DNA from: Tomocerus qinae
Taxonomy: Eukaryota > Arthropoda > Collembola > Entomobryomorpha > Tomoceridae
Assembly: GCA_020055645.1 (NCBI GenBank)
Contig: CM034546.1
Location: 110,143,375 to 110,207,374 of the forward strand
Reading direction: 5' to 3'
DNA: 64,000 nucleotides
The notes below the pieces were generated by a model. It was given only the letters and a program-made list of their open reading frames with translations. It was not told the DNA's origin and ran no database searches. This document shows, piece by piece, positions 1 through 14,330 of this stretch; the first letter of the stretch is position 1; each line of letters begins with the position of its first letter. A program made the translations under genes and the position numbers.

Positions 1-932
1 TTTCCTATATTCTGTATAATAAAACCCTCTCACTCTCTACCTTTACTATTATTACTATGAATGGAGGACATCGAGGACCTTCTCTCCAGCTATAGTGTCA
101 AACCACAAATGGGACAAAACAGCACGATTTCCTGGCCTGGCCGCTGTACTTGACTCTTCACTTTTCCCACGAAACATGAGCACTTCCAAAGATGATCATA
201 ATCATGCCCTTTTACGTGGATGTTAATTGCTTATTGTGACATGCTCCATTCTGATAAATTATCTCTCACAGATTTCAGCCCTGATTGCACTAGCACTTCA
301 AAAGCTTCTGTTTTATTGCACCTACTAATAATACCATACCATCAATATAATACCAATAAATCTCCTTTCAAAATTATTATTTACTCTCACTGACAATCTA
401 GCAAAATGTTCAACCAATACTAATTTAATCATTACTACATTGTCTTCAAAAGTAGCCCATTGCCATTACCACCAAACACTGTCACCAGCATTTAATTATT
501 TTGGACTCTAAGTTTCTTACACATTATAGATATATCTCTTCTTATAGCGTTTCGCCATTATTGAAATTACATTACATTGTATACCTTTCAATTATGACTG
601 ATAGTGGGCTAACGAAAAATTACTACATGTTTAGTTTTAGAATACACCATTTGTTAGGAAAAGCCACATATGGTTTCCGTAAATTCATGTTAACTCAAAA
701 GAATGTGAACAAGTGAAGCCTACATTACATCTGCAAGTGTTGTTAGTGAGGTTAAATAGCAGAGTACAATATTTTCTAATTGCTCCTAGAGTCCAACAAA
801 ATAATTGATACGGAAAAGGTTTTACATTCATTAACCACCTGGGATTCAATTCCATTCAAATGACACATAACCACTTTTAAATGCAGAAAACTTATATGTA
901 CTAATATTCTTTAGAATTGAATTGGAGCGCAC

Positions 933-952
933 ATACCTACCTACATACATAC
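933..952. repeat. TACC/TACA simple repeat
   Basis: A short run of tacctacc followed by tacatacata units. Similar TAGGTA/TACCTA units recur through the window, for example at 2732-2765, so this looks like a generally abundant simple motif in this genome. Confidence 0.7.
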
Positions 953-2731
953 ACCTATTTAATAATAGTCCTTTTCCGAGTATGTACCTAACATATTATT
1001 TCATCTTACTACCAAATATTCATCGTACAGAATTTAATTTGTTGAGCCTTTATTTTATACATTTGTGGAACAAATAGCCTTGTGTATGTTAATCTTCATT
1101 AGCATCAAATTGAAGTAGAGAGAAATCTATTCAATTATTCATCAATTTAAATGTCAAGGTAGGATTTTTATCATACAGCTTTAAGAACCAACAAAAAATT
1201 TTTAACATCACGTTTAAAAATTAAATATTACATGACATGACTTATTTTTTGTGTCATAATATTTTTCCATGAGTGCAAATATTTAAGGAAAGAATGACAA
1301 AGGAAAGACAGAAGCCAATGTGATGTGTAAATGGTAGTAGGAGCGACAGAAAAGAAAAGTGCTCCAAATATTTTGGTAGTAGTTGTCAGGTGAGAGAGGG
1401 AAAGGGGCAGAGTGTTGGTGTCATATATCACTCATTCTAGTTCGACCTCACAGGGAAAAAGCACAAGAGAATGACACGACAACACCATCACAAATGAGCA
1501 GTGGACATGGCCCATGATCGCACCGTTTGTCAAGCTTTTGTTGAGAATATCTGTGCCATTAACTTTGGGGTTTTATTACCGTCATCCTCGTCAAATTGTT
1601 ATTCTCTACCCAGTAAGCTGCCTACTGCTTTTCCTGAGATTTCTTATACGCGATGTTGTACCTATCTATACCTCATCCATCTAAGTATCAATTCATTCCG
1701 TCTTGTCGGGCTGTCCTTTCTTGTAAATCTTCCACCTTTGGCTCTTTGATTGCACTATTTATGCCCCTCATAATGATTATTACTCCGAGTTTATTTCCAG
1801 TCTCATAAATTCCCTGGAGAGTCATTATTACTTCCTCTACATCCATCCGTATGAGGAGTTTTCCATGAAAGTTGCAAGGTAATAATCTACAACCGAGCCT
1901 AAAACTTACAGTAAGCAGTATAATATCTTTGAATAGTGCATCTGAGATTCTCATGGAATTTTTATTTGTTCTACATTATGGATTGCGTTGCAATTCTCCG
2001 TAAAATCTGTCCACCTCCCACAACTGCATATTGATTGGACTCTTTTTCCCACGCAATAAAATTGCACTATTTCGTATTATTGCACATGGAGACAAAAGTC
2101 TAAGAGTACGTTGAGGATTTGGAAATAATGCACAGGTGAGACTGTTGCATTGTTCAAGACTTTGTTTTTGTAACAAACGAAAATACCTAATAAACAGAAT
2201 CGTTTTTGTGGCCATCCATAAATGGGTATTCTAAGGATAAGCATAACAATGGAAGATTTGTTTGGGTTGTCCGATTGTTGATCACACTACCACCACACTA
2301 GCACTTAGCATTACCACACAGAAGTCTTGGGATCTAAAGAGAATAATTATTGAGCATTATATAGTGAAGTGCAATGTAAATAGACCGGGTGTGATCTATT
2401 GTCGTTTGTATTCATATGGAGTCTCACCTTTGGAAAACGTTACTCTTTGGTGATGATCATTTCACCTTTATTTTAGGTGTCTTGTCAGAAGACACCCAGA
2501 TTTTAAAATATATGACTCGGACCTAAAAGCAACACGCAAGGAAATACAATGCACTACGAGAAAGTAACATCGTTACTCACTTGGAGACTTGGGAGAGTGT
2601 CTTATATAGCTTTTCTTGTATACGTGTGTGCATTAGGTAACTTTTTTGTTTGTTATTGTATAGGGATTGTGTACAAAGGGAGAGAGAGGATGAAGGATGA
2701 GAATTTTAAGTTGATGTCGTTACTTTATATG

Positions 2732-2765
2732 TAGTAGGTAGGTAGTAAATAAATAAGTAGGTAAT
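2732..2765. repeat. TAGG/TAAA simple repeat
   Basis: Imperfect tetranucleotide run: tagtaggtaggtag, then taaataaataag, then taggta. Ordinary microsatellite-like sequence. Confidence 0.7.
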
Positions 2766-4412
2766 GTTGGTGCTCCTGAGATGAGAATGGGATGCCAGGA
2801 GAGATGAGCCTTAGGTGTCCATCTAATGCATTGTAAGTAAAAGGAGGAAAATGTCTAGTTTTTGATATGATCTCTGTTATCTGTGAAACTATCCCGGTCC
2901 ACTGGGAGAAAAGACAGATAGTTTAGGCTATAGAATGAGAGACAGTTGTCTTGTTTGGCTTGACTTTGTTGGATCGAGATGCCCTGCCAAGAAATGCAGT
3001 CCACTTAAGACTAAAGACATTAGCATTACATTGTATTAGTCCGGTCGGACAACTGTGTTTCTTTTCTAGCTCTCGCCTAAAAAGTAAACTAAATTGTTTC
3101 ACCCAATGCAAATACATTCTATCCTTAAATGCACTGTGCACGAACGAAGAGAAAGAGTCAATATATCTTTTTTAAGGAAGAAAAACTGGCTGCACTAAAC
3201 TAGAGAACGATAAAAGTTAACCATGCCATGCCATGCTATAGGACTAAATGGACTGAAATTTCATTGTACTATTTGTTCGTAAGTGAACTGACTATTTCCA
3301 GATGGACTAGTTATACTAGTCCTAACTAAAACCAAATCAAAAGCATGTTATATGTATTTTGTTCGTGCATCTAAATTGAATCTAGCTGGGCCGGGCGTCG
3401 AAAATTCCTTCTTTTAGATGGCTTCCCTCACGCGAATCCATCATGAATATGTAGTGTCCCATTTGTTTCACTTTACTCTTTACCTGTCAGTGCTATAATC
3501 ACATTCTTACGAAGCCACAGCCAATTTACAAAGTAAACCCACCAATAGACACACAATGGACAAGATGGCTAGCTAAATAACTTTCTGTTAAGTCAAACCA
3601 AGCAAAAACAAAGACATTAGTACTGCTTTGGCTACTCATATTAACTACACACAATATTAATTTCTTACCTGGGTTATTTACGATCTACGTTATGTACAAT
3701 GTTGTAAGTCACAATTATGGGGATAATGGTGGCAGTTGCTAGCATAATACACTCAATCGTATTTACAAACTATATCCTATAGTCACTCCCCAGACACAAA
3801 CTGCATGTACAGACAGTTTAGTGCTCTGTGCACTGACATGCAGTGCTTGTATTGCATAGCATGAAATACTCCTTTAACGACATTGTTTGTCTTTCGTTCT
3901 GTTTGCTCGATATACTACTACTTTGTCTACTTTGCGCTGATTTCTTCCATCATCATCAACTTTGTGTTAGCAGCTAAAAACTTACTAATCACCTCACATC
4001 AACCAGCAAAAATTCTCAGCTAATTTACCAACTGCTAATTAAAACTGGTTCGGCAAAAACAATTCAATGAACAATGCTATGAGCTCATTCATAGCTAGCC
4101 CTGCTTTGTAATTTGCTCCTTACGGTTCGTGGTCAGGCTCAGGCTACCTACTACTCCAATAAACTACCAACACCATATTATTATGCCAATCTGAGATTCA
4201 GACCAACATGGCATAGTCAAAATTCGTCTATCTACAATTTATACAATTTTAGTACCTTTTGTACCATTATTTTTGTTATTCACAAATATGCCAATAAGTA
4301 AGTTTTGTTAACTACATATTATTTCTTTGAAACTATTAAGCAGATAATGAAATGGCACTTCAGGCTAAATGATGATGAAAATTAAATGGTAGTTTATGAT
4401 AAAAGGTTCATT

Positions 4413-4690
4413 CAGGGCCGCAGCCAGAAAAATATTTCGGGGAAGCACCGACAAAAAATACAATTTTCGCGATTTTTCTAATTTAATCTCATTATCTGTA
4501 TAATATGTTCCTCGGATATGCTGCTTAAAAAAAGTTTCCTCATTATTTCCAAATTAAATTTCAAAAACCACAATTCCTTTGGCTTTTGGTTTTTTGTCAG
4601 AACAGAATCTCCAAGATAATCAGAAACTTGGAATATAGTTTTTATAAGTGAATTCGGTGAGTTATGTTTTGAATTTTGCTGCCCCGAGAG
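4413..4690. mobile_element. Possible decayed DNA-transposon end
   Basis: The segment begins cagggccgcagccag, followed by an A/T-rich stretch and cggggaag. A CAGGG(C)CG..GCCAG start followed by an AT run and a G run resembles the terminal repeats of non-autonomous cut-and-paste transposons common in animals. Near 4680 a gccccgag sequence gives a weak inverted partner. I could not find a matching second terminus or a target-site duplication, so the boundaries are guesses. Confidence 0.2.
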
Positions 4691-7600
4691 AAAATTCGTA
4701 ATTTTATAAAAAGATTGAGACATTAGTATACCAGCATTTTGTAAGAGCAAATTAATACTAGACTACATTATGAACGATTGCATATACTATACTAATGGGT
4801 TCCATTTCCATGTGCATGGCCAACAGTACACGTTATACTGTAGCTACAAATTATCTTCTGCATCAACACAAGTATCGATAAACATTTTAAAATGAGACGC
4901 ATCAGTTTGGTAGTCATACGAGGCGAGATACATACGGAACTATCGAAGCGACTAACATGATTGTGATTTGAAGTTTTGCTGAAAGTTAATCCGAACTGCC
5001 GTCATGTTGGGGTTTTCTGGATGAGCGCTTTTCAAAAGCTTAATCCGGACCTTCCAATCAACAGATCACTTCAGATCACACAATCTGCTTTTTTACCTGT
5101 AATTTTATTCTCCACTGAGCGCACAATAACTTAACTGACTCAGATAAGTTTGTGGCCAACTAAAGTCAGCTTCTATTTTCCCAAAGCTGGTCTATTCTTG
5201 GTCTGGTTACAAGCAACAATCTCAATAAATTCACACTTGCTACAATTTACTTTCAATTCATTTTTCTGTTGGAAAATCAGACTTTATATAGATTCAGTTC
5301 TGTCCTGTCGAATTTGGTTTTTGTATAAGCATACTGTTCATATGGCATATACAATATAATCCTGTTAGAAGCTTACACAATTGGATGAACTTGCAGATGC
5401 TTCAAATAACTACATACACTCCTGACTTATTTTGAGACTTCCTCTCAATTACGGACAGACTACGATTCAGTGCACTAGTACCTTCAACAAAAGATGAATT
5501 TCGTTTTTTAAGCTCTACCGGAAAGAATTTGTCGCCTTGTTACATTGCACTTAATCGTGAGACATAGTACACATCCAATGGCCAATATCCACCCACAAAA
5601 ATAACAAGGAGCATACTAACTCGAAGTAGACCACCCGCAAAATTCAATTAAAAGATTGTACAGCATGGTTGTAAAACTGTACTTCAGTTTGATGATGTAC
5701 GTTAATATAGCAGTATAAAAATCACATTTTGTCCATCCGGATTATTTATACCCCATCCGATTACATTACTTTGTTGCAATTCTACCGCTTAACACCAATG
5801 TATGCTGTAATCTACTATGTATATCATTCTATAGTGTTATATAACAAAATTACATCAGCAATGTTTAATAAAAATCTACTAAATAGTGTCTCTAACAGAA
5901 TTTATTAATTTGATTAAAAACATTAAAATGCGTTTTGTTAGGTAAAATTAATTCCGTATTTAAAACTACATACGTGAAGAGCTGAATGGAACATTTCACA
6001 ATTGGAAATTAAAAACATAAAATATGATAACCTATACTAATGTGCTAATATCTTGCAAAAAGGGACCCAATGACTCGAGACCTTTCCTGACTCAAATTGA
6101 AAAAATTGGCTCAAATTTAAATCAATGCTAGGGAAGAAACGGCAATTATTACCATGCGGTGAAGTAACTTTTTAAATACCCTGATGTTTATTTTTCCAAT
6201 AGCTTCCGTTGTATTAAAAAATAAAGTATGTAAGCGGAAAACAATTTAATGCGTAAAGATTGTATTAGTAGGTAGGTTCTGAACTTGTGGTACAAATTAC
6301 CTCCAAATAAGTAGTTGTATATAATGGGTTCCAAATGTAGAAGAATGAGTAAGAATGGAGTTGCCAAGAAGCAGACGGGAATGAGTCGGATGGTAGAATC
6401 ACTTAATAGGTAATCTACTTACAATCGTTAAAAGTTCTTATTGCAGATAGGGAGATGCGTATGAAGATACGTATATATTCTGCTATTATATTCCAATAAG
6501 TAGTAAACAGGAAGATGGGTCCATATGGGACTGTGTGGTGAAATAGGCAGTTAGGGTTAACCGATAATGGCTCCTAATTGTACCCTTGGCTTTTCCTCTC
6601 TTCTGATAGAGTTTTAGAGCTATTATAAGGCTATACCGTATAGTCTTGAGCATATATCCTACTACTACTAACCCATCTACCCACTATCTGAACTACTGCA
6701 TGGTAATCTTCCATTAAGTCGGTCGAGCTAAACCAAGTTGTAAGGATTGAGTGATATAATAATGTATGAGATACATCTGCACATGTAGTAATAACACTCA
6801 TCTCTACATTTATTTCAATTCATTTCTGGTGCGACAGATACGTTGAATGCTCTGTGATGATGATTGTAATGATAATCGAGCCATCCTATTGTACACACAT
6901 GTATTATGACTTTCCTACTATCTCTGATCTCTAAACCAGCCATCGCATCAACAAACAATCCAAGTCCTTTCCATTTCTATCAACCATTACAAATCCTGCG
7001 TCATTCAACCGTAGAGCGAGCTATTATTTCTTTGATGATTGAATCTACTATCTATTTCCATCGCACTATTCATTTCTTTCCATTCATTTAAAGTTTATTT
7101 AGGTACTTAGTACTACCCTCACTACTACCTTCTATAAATTATATTGCAATAGTATATAGCATGAAACATTAAACCATTAACATACATATAAGGGAGCTAT
7201 TACAACTTTATGTAATACATACCAGAAAGTTGACTTATAAGGTAGATTAACATTGAAACGAATCAGAAATGAAGCCCTCTTCTTTTCAAACTGTAAACTT
7301 AGGTTATGCTTATTGCTACAGATAAATGCTACTATCTACTAGTATGATTTACTTTGCTATATAAAAGTATACTTTTTCTAAAGCTGCACATTTCAGAACA
7401 GCTTATTTCAACGTGCATTATGTCATCTAGTCATTCGGATTTATGTATTTATAAATTTTATGTATCGCTTCATGCCTTGTTATCATCTAATTCCAAGCAT
7501 CCTGTCCTGTTCTCTGCATTAACAAAATGACTTACTGTGTTACGACTCCACTACGTAAAACATCATACTTATACCACGCACGCCACAATTCACATCGCCA

Positions 7601-10403
7601 TTTGCTAACTGCATCCCTCCCAAACACTATCTGTCTTAAACTATATATTCCCTACAGTATCATCCTTAATGGTATTATTTCTATTCTCAACAATTGGTTG
7701 ACAGCCGAAAGTCATCTAGTCTTGCAAAAAGCTTTTCAAGTTCAATGTATTCCTTTCACTATTATGTTATCAGATCCAAATCACAATTAGAACTAGGTAC
7801 ACAAATATATCTTTTAATGACTGCGGATATTCTAATACATTCACTAGTGACATGCATATTAAGCTTTAAAACGCTCTCCTTTATGATCAATTATATTATT
7901 TTATAACTCATGCAATTAGTAATGGGCTTGTCCCTAGTTTATATGACTTTTGCTGATTGTAACACTAAAATATTTATGATCTTTACTCACGTTTTAATTA
8001 TTCATTTTCCTCATGTACTACAGCAGTAGCACAAGCAACTAAGTTATAATATTTGGTGCATTGATGCACATAAAGACATACTCATTGTTAATACTTCATT
8101 TACTATTATTCATAGTGTTATTTGTTGGTCGGAAATAGAAGATGTATGATTTCGATTAATGAAAATAGTAGTGTAAATATTAATTTGGTAATTAACAAAC
8201 AGGTTTATTGAAGAATTTTTTATTGTAGCAAATAAGTTTGCTGGATTTGTCATTTATTATGCATAAACGCATTTAATTTACTAAAAGTTTCTTTGGATGG
8301 AGAATTCCCTGATATTATGGCATAGTATTATTAAAAATAGTTTTCAATGGTGGAATTCAAGAGAAAAGGGGACGAGCATAGATATTTCGATAGTGTGTAG
8401 AGTGTAGACTAGTATTAAAGAAGACAGTGATGTCGTATGAGGACTGTGACTTGAGTTGTCTCGGGTTGACTGGAGAATGACGACGGAGCAGTTATTTGTA
8501 ACATAAAGCCATGGCTGTCCGAAGTGTACAGAGAAATAAAAAGTGCAGCTCGAGCTTAGCAACTACAGTCGAGCCAATGAAAATATCTAATGAGATGAGA
8601 TGTTTTAGGAGGCAATTAAGAAATGCTGGCTGGATGTGGATAGCACGCAGGGATGGCTTGGTTTGATGGTTGAGAGGAGCCGGAGGCGAGCTGGAAATTG
8701 ATATACCCAAGTCATCATCATCATTTACAGTCTGAAGGAAGACTTGGGGCACAAAAAATTCTTGCTGGATGAATGTAGCTGTTGCTGAATGATATAGAGC
8801 CATACAATTTGGACATAGACGCATGTAGAAAAAGAATAGCATCTCATCATTCTTTCTCTCTCATCCTCCTTTAGGATCGGATGGCATGGCATGCCATCAT
8901 TCTCAACCTAAAGTAAAACATAAGAAACGAGAAATAGAAAAACAAGTAACGTCTACATGTTCATAATCTTTACATGACTACAGACGCTTGTTTCTTAGTG
9001 GAAGACGACAAAGAAAAAGAGATGCATTACCATTACTTCTTATTCATCTTCGGGTTTAGTTTAGTCGTGAAGATTCCTCTTGCTTCGCTTGACTTTTAGT
9101 GCCTCGTCTTACCATCCAATATGATGCCATTCCCAATGCAATGGGATAACACAATAATACAACAACGCATCTGCATCTCTCCCTATCCAAAATTTACTTA
9201 CTATGCACTCACGATTACAAATACTTCTTTTTGCTCTGGGTGCGCTTACAAATAACTACTTTTAAATATATTCCAACTATTAACTATTTATTTTAGCTCC
9301 GATAAGATGCATTTCACATAAACTACTTTCAGAAATCATCGAATATGTTTATGCACGTCAATATACACTGGGTTACAATTTACCAAGAAAGTGGTGCAAA
9401 TAATATATCTACATACGCTATAATCTTAAATTTAAAATCTGGGTGATACAGAAAATCAGAGAGCATTGAAATTCAAAGAAATGAAACCAAAACTAAGGTG
9501 GGCAATCAACTTTTGTGTACTTGTAAATACCGGGGAATAATTTCATACGAAAGGTATAAGAACGTAGTAATGTAGTAACAACAGATGTAATCATTCAAGG
9601 TAAGTCAAGTCGAGCCGACAGAAAATCAAGAACAAGACCAGTTAAAGTTTGGATGAGTGTAAGTTATTTATCCGCCGTTGATTTGCTGAGTTGCTAGGCT
9701 GTGGCAGTGCCGTTGGTTGAGCATAGCAAAAAGCCCCAAACCCATCAACATTAGATTAGGCTTGAGCAAAGCAAATGGGAAGGCATGAAAAAAGGATGGC
9801 GGACGGGAGTTTTTTCTAATTTCTTGCTTCCAGTGAGAGCGCAGCTTGTCTGTTACTTTAAAGCTCAATTTCATTATTTTACGTTTCCTCTCTTTCTTTC
9901 ACAAGTATCTATGTGTTGTACTCAGTTCATTCAAAACCAATTGCTATGTTATTTTCCTTTACTCTCTCTTAAACTTGACTATATCTTTATATCATTGCAT
10001 GGTACAGTACAAGAATCCCATATTAAATATATAATAAACTGTAGAGGACGAGCCTATGTACTCTTTATGTGCTGATAAACGGTAACCAATTTTACAATTA
10101 CGACTAGGTTCTCAAACTTTTCGTTTCGCTTACATAATAAATCCTTTTTTGCTTGCTCATGTTTGAAATAATGAATTTTACCAAGTTTTTTTCTTGAGTT
10201 AAATTCTTTAATTTACTTATATAGACGAATGATTGTCATTATTTTGTAATTGTAAGTCCATTTTGTTGAATTACATCAGGAGAGAACAAGAAATGAATTT
10301 GATTTAATGCAAATAAGAAGCAATTTCTTTGTTTGTATGAAGTTATTCATGCTTTCAGTAAAGATGGGTAATTTTTTACAAGAATTATATCATAGGAGGA
10401 CTG

Positions 10404-10416
10404 GGAGAGAGAGAGA
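10404..10416. repeat. GAGA tract
   Basis: A (GA)n run. GAGAG is the core bound by GAGA factor in Drosophila, including in the engrailed Polycomb response elements. It could equally be a plain dinucleotide repeat. Confidence 0.6.
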
Positions 10417-11594
10417 ACATAACAGCCACGTTGTTAGCTGAAAGTGAATGTTGTGTTGTAAGTTAAGCAGTAAAGTCAAAGTCAAGTTAGAGCGAGTAGT
10501 TAATTTCTCGTAGTAGAATTGTATTGCATTGCTTTGTTGTAAAGTAATGAAGGAAATGTTTCACTCACACATTATTATGCGTTGTTATTGCCATAAGACA
10601 ATAAGTAAGATGGTCAGACAGAGAGCCACAGAGCAATCCATTCTATTTTATTGCTTCAACTTCTTTGTCTCATATTTCTCTGTATGCCGAGAAGGGAGAT
10701 AGCTAATCCAAGTGTTAAGTTATAGTATTACTGGGATGGGACATCCTAAACAACACAAAGCAAGACTTTCTCGAAGCTCTAAAGGGAAGGTGCTTTGCTG
10801 CCTTGCTGAGACAATGATCTATAAGCTGTCTACCGAATTATTGCTTGTTTCTTGCTGACTGGACCTGTCTCATGTTACCTCAGCTTTGTTATCTCAGCTA
10901 TATATTACATAATAATATATAATTCTACTTTTATGCAGCCAGCCTTAGTGCCTTTATCATATATTTATATATTCTATTTCACGTGGACTTCTTTTCATCC
11001 TTTATAATAGTGCTAGATTATAGTACAGGTATTATATTACCTTATCTCACGTATCTAATTCGCTAGTTTTGTTCTTAATGGACTTATTACTCACTAGTGG
11101 TAGAACAGTAATAAACGTGTTCATTTCTCATGGGCATCTGCAGAGTTTAGGATTTTTAACGATCTTTTCTTTCTTGCCAGTCCCTTTGTTATTTGCACAA
11201 AAATAATAGTACAATGAAAAATTGTAATCATTTTTGAATATTTTGTCTATTAATATTTATATATGTAAGCAGTAAACAATTGTGCATAGTTGTATTGCAG
11301 CACCTGGAATAGCCCTTGTTGGAATAATCACATAAATATGATTTTGGAAATACATTTCTCCACACGTACAATAATAGTTTTTTCTATGTGTACTAAATAT
11401 TAGTAGATCCGGACTGGAAAATACTTATGAGCATGACCTGAAGTAAATAAATATTATGTTATTCACGATTGCGTTGAATCAAATACAATGAATGTGAATT
11501 AGAGACTTGTACTACATAATTTATATGGACAGTAAATGTAGTAATATGCAAAGCAGGGAGAATGTTTTTGTCAACTCACTTGGAGTCTAGTCTG

Positions 11595-11608
11595 GAGAGA
11601 GAGAGAAG
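11595..11608. repeat. GAGA tract
   Basis: Second (GA)n run upstream of gene A, preceded by tctg and followed by aagag. The same caution applies as for the tract at 10404. Confidence 0.6.
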
Positions 11609-12205
11609 AGTTAGGATAGTATATTATGTAGTCTGTAGTGGGTAATAGACCAGAAAGCAACAGAGATTGGCTGTCTAAACAAGGAATGGCACTGAATTCG
11701 ACTGGAATGGATTTGTAAAAGGTTGTATTATATAGTAATAATGGAATGGAAAAAGATATTAAGCAAAGAGAATTTTGACGGAGGGCATGAGCACATAAAA
11801 ATTGCCTGTAATTTATCTATGTGCATTGTCTATATAAGGCAAGATAATATCTGAATCAGACTTGCTGGAGTAATGGCTTTAGTAGTAAGTTGCTTTCAGA
11901 AGACTTGCTTTACCTTGCCTTCCTCTACTTATTGTACTTTTCTAGTCGCCTTGACTCGACCGATGAAATTATATCATTATTACCCTCTCTATACTAGCGC
12001 CAGCATCAACATTGTAATTTGTAACTTTTCTACCTGCCCATTATACTGGACTATGTAGCTTACTTAAAACACAATAGAATAGTACAATGTAATCTCTGCC
12101 CGGGGAAGAAGTAATTTCATGGAAGCTTTTAAGTACCTAATGCTAAGGTGAGCTAAGTTAAGTCAATCCAATTCAAGCCACGTCAATCCGAATCCAAACT
12201 CCAAA

Positions 12206-12221
12206 ATATATATATATATAA
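12206..12221. repeat. AT dinucleotide microsatellite
   Basis: Uninterrupted alternating A/T run directly after ccaaa. No function is suggested. Confidence 0.85.
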
Positions 12222-14029
12222 ACTAATATATACAACTATATAGTAAGCAGTTGGGATGTGCTTACATATTATTTAACTTCAACAATACATCTTATCTAGC
12301 TTTAGCTAATAAATGCTGGAGTATGTCGGAGGAGCTGAAAAAGATGTGTTGTGTGGGAAAAACTTGTAGTCAACTGCTCACTATCTCACTTGTTCACTGC
12401 ATTAGAATAACGTTCACGTCCACAGTATTAGTCTTCTTTTTTATATACACAGAGCTTTTAGTCTGCTCCTGCAGACACAGATATATCTAAACTTGCATCA
12501 TTTATACTTTTTTACACCTTATAGTGACTTTGTGGTGTGCAAGCAGCAAAGTATATGTTGAGTAGCTGAACGTTGACTCAGGATATTATTAATGCATGTT
12601 TTCCTACCGCATACTTACCCACATAAATATATAAATAGATGTTTACTACTTGACGCTTTGGGTTTCGGAATACAATTAAAGAATTTGCTTACTTAACTAA
12701 GCAGAAATTATGTTTCCTGTACCACAACAATATGCAGACAGGTTTGCATGTAATTATCTCAGTATGGCTACGGCCAGATAATCTCATGTCTATATGTAAT
12801 AATAACCACAACTTTTATTTAAACCTGAGATTTCCACTACAAAGCTTTAGTTAAAAATATACAAGAACACTAAACATACATCATTTACTACACACCTTAA
12901 AATTGACAATTTCCAACAGATTTTGTTCGTGGGATTTATTGCCAGGTGTTCATTGAATATTTTCAATATTATTATGCAGATATATGCAGAATTCAATCCA
13001 TACAGAGACTAATGTAAATATTCGTTTTCATTAACTGATGTTTTTCAATTTTTTAAATCAATGATCATAGATAAGAATTTTTGTCCTCAGGTAGTACAAC
13101 AACTTTAGCTAAATAATACTCCCGGGTTATTTATCGACGTAGTACACTTTCGCTTCCCACCTTCTTGTATCAGAACCTATTTATCATTAGCAATAGTTCT
13201 AGTTAAGTTATTCCTTTAGAAACTAATTTATACAACATAAAAATATTAGTACTCACCCATTGGGCATAAATGTATGTAAATAATAGGATGAACATGTAAT
13301 ATTAAGGTATATTTTGTAGTGTATAGGTACTTAATATATAGTTGTAAACGTGCCCACGAAGAAATACCGTCGTGGGCATAACATAAGTGTCCTGTGTATA
13401 CTGTATAATCATTTTTTGATGCTATCAATGTATTTTATCTGAAGCCGACTTGAATGAGTTGACTTGACTTTAGTTAAGTAACTTATAGATGAAGATTGAG
13501 CCGAGTTGAAGGAAGCCGAGTCAAGAGTCGATTAAAGCTAATGTAAGTTATGTTATAAGCTTGGAGAAGACAAGACAAGACAGGCAAACGAAAAAGGTAA
13601 GTTGTGAGTTAAATGCAGTAATTGTTCATATCGTGCTTGTATGTATCTCTCTATATGTAAATGGGTTTCTATATTAAAAAGGTCTTATAATATATGCCTA
13701 CTTAATATCATCATGTTCAAAAGTAGGCATATATCATTACCAAAAGTCTTATATAAAATGATCCTTTTATATATATAATTTAGTAGTATATAATGGCAAT
13801 GTAGTAGGTAATCTTTTAACTTTTCTATTAGCAAAGAGGCAGACAAGATGAGTATATTCCGGGGATGATTATAATAAGTCAGTATATACATGTAGTAGGT
13901 ACGTAATAGAGATAGATAATGATTGCGTCTATTCAATTGGACTCTGTTGAAGTGAGTGAGTGAGCAGAGTAAAGTAAACTAAAGTAAACGAGAGAGTTTC
14001 TGTAATAAAGAGTGGTAACGAATATAGCT

Positions 14030-14330
14030 CAATCGGAGGAGACGCCCTGAGTGAAGGAGGGCTGGAGAGGGAAATTTGTGTCGACTTGTGGCATTGGCAC
14101 TCAGACAACGAAACGGGCGGGCTGGGGAGGCAGGGATGCCAATGAGTGGGTGACTCCACCCGGGCACAGAGTCTCTGGCCTTAATCCTATGCTGAGATGA
14201 AGAGATGCGTATAAAAGTTGTTGAGGATGTGACAGGAGCTGGGAGATCTCTGTCAATTTCATCAACCCGTGGCGAATCTTACTGACATTTCCAAAATTCT
14301 TCTCTCTCCTCCACACTCTGCACACAGCAG
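14030..14330 (+). promoter_or_regulatory. GC-rich patch with TATA box, candidate gene A promoter
   Basis: This stretch is clearly richer in G and C than its surroundings and includes gggcgggctgggg, a GC-box-like run, near 14116-14128. A TATAAAAG box sits at 14210-14217 on the plus strand. It lies about 1.3 kb before the gene A start codon, which would imply a long leader or a leader intron. No good TCAGT-type initiator was seen 25-35 bases after the TATA box, which weakens the call. A possible splice acceptor at 15539-15545, right before the start codon, would fit a leader intron. Confidence 0.3.

Larger units (their letters stand above)
1..14029. other. Non-coding upstream region of gene A
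   Basis: About 14 kb of AT-rich DNA without a supportable gene. Open frames are short (up to 116 codons), lack domain-like sequence and are what AT-rich DNA gives by chance. It holds simple repeats (933-952, 2732-2765, 12206-12221), two GAGA tracts (10404-10416, 11595-11608), overlapping GCCAT motifs (3225-3234, 8881-8897) and a possible transposon end near 4413. Engrailed loci in insects have control elements spread over tens of kilobases, so regulatory content is likely, but no individual enhancer can be shown from sequence alone. Confidence 0.6.

Noticed and set aside
8492..8842. 116-codon minus-strand open frame
   Set aside because: No domain, no splice context and composition dominated by Leu/Ser/Phe; lengths like this are expected by chance across six frames of 64 kb.
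13351..13378. Small hairpin tgcccacga/tcgtgggca
   Set aside because: A 9-base stem with a 10-base loop is too short for a microRNA precursor and has no surrounding pairing.
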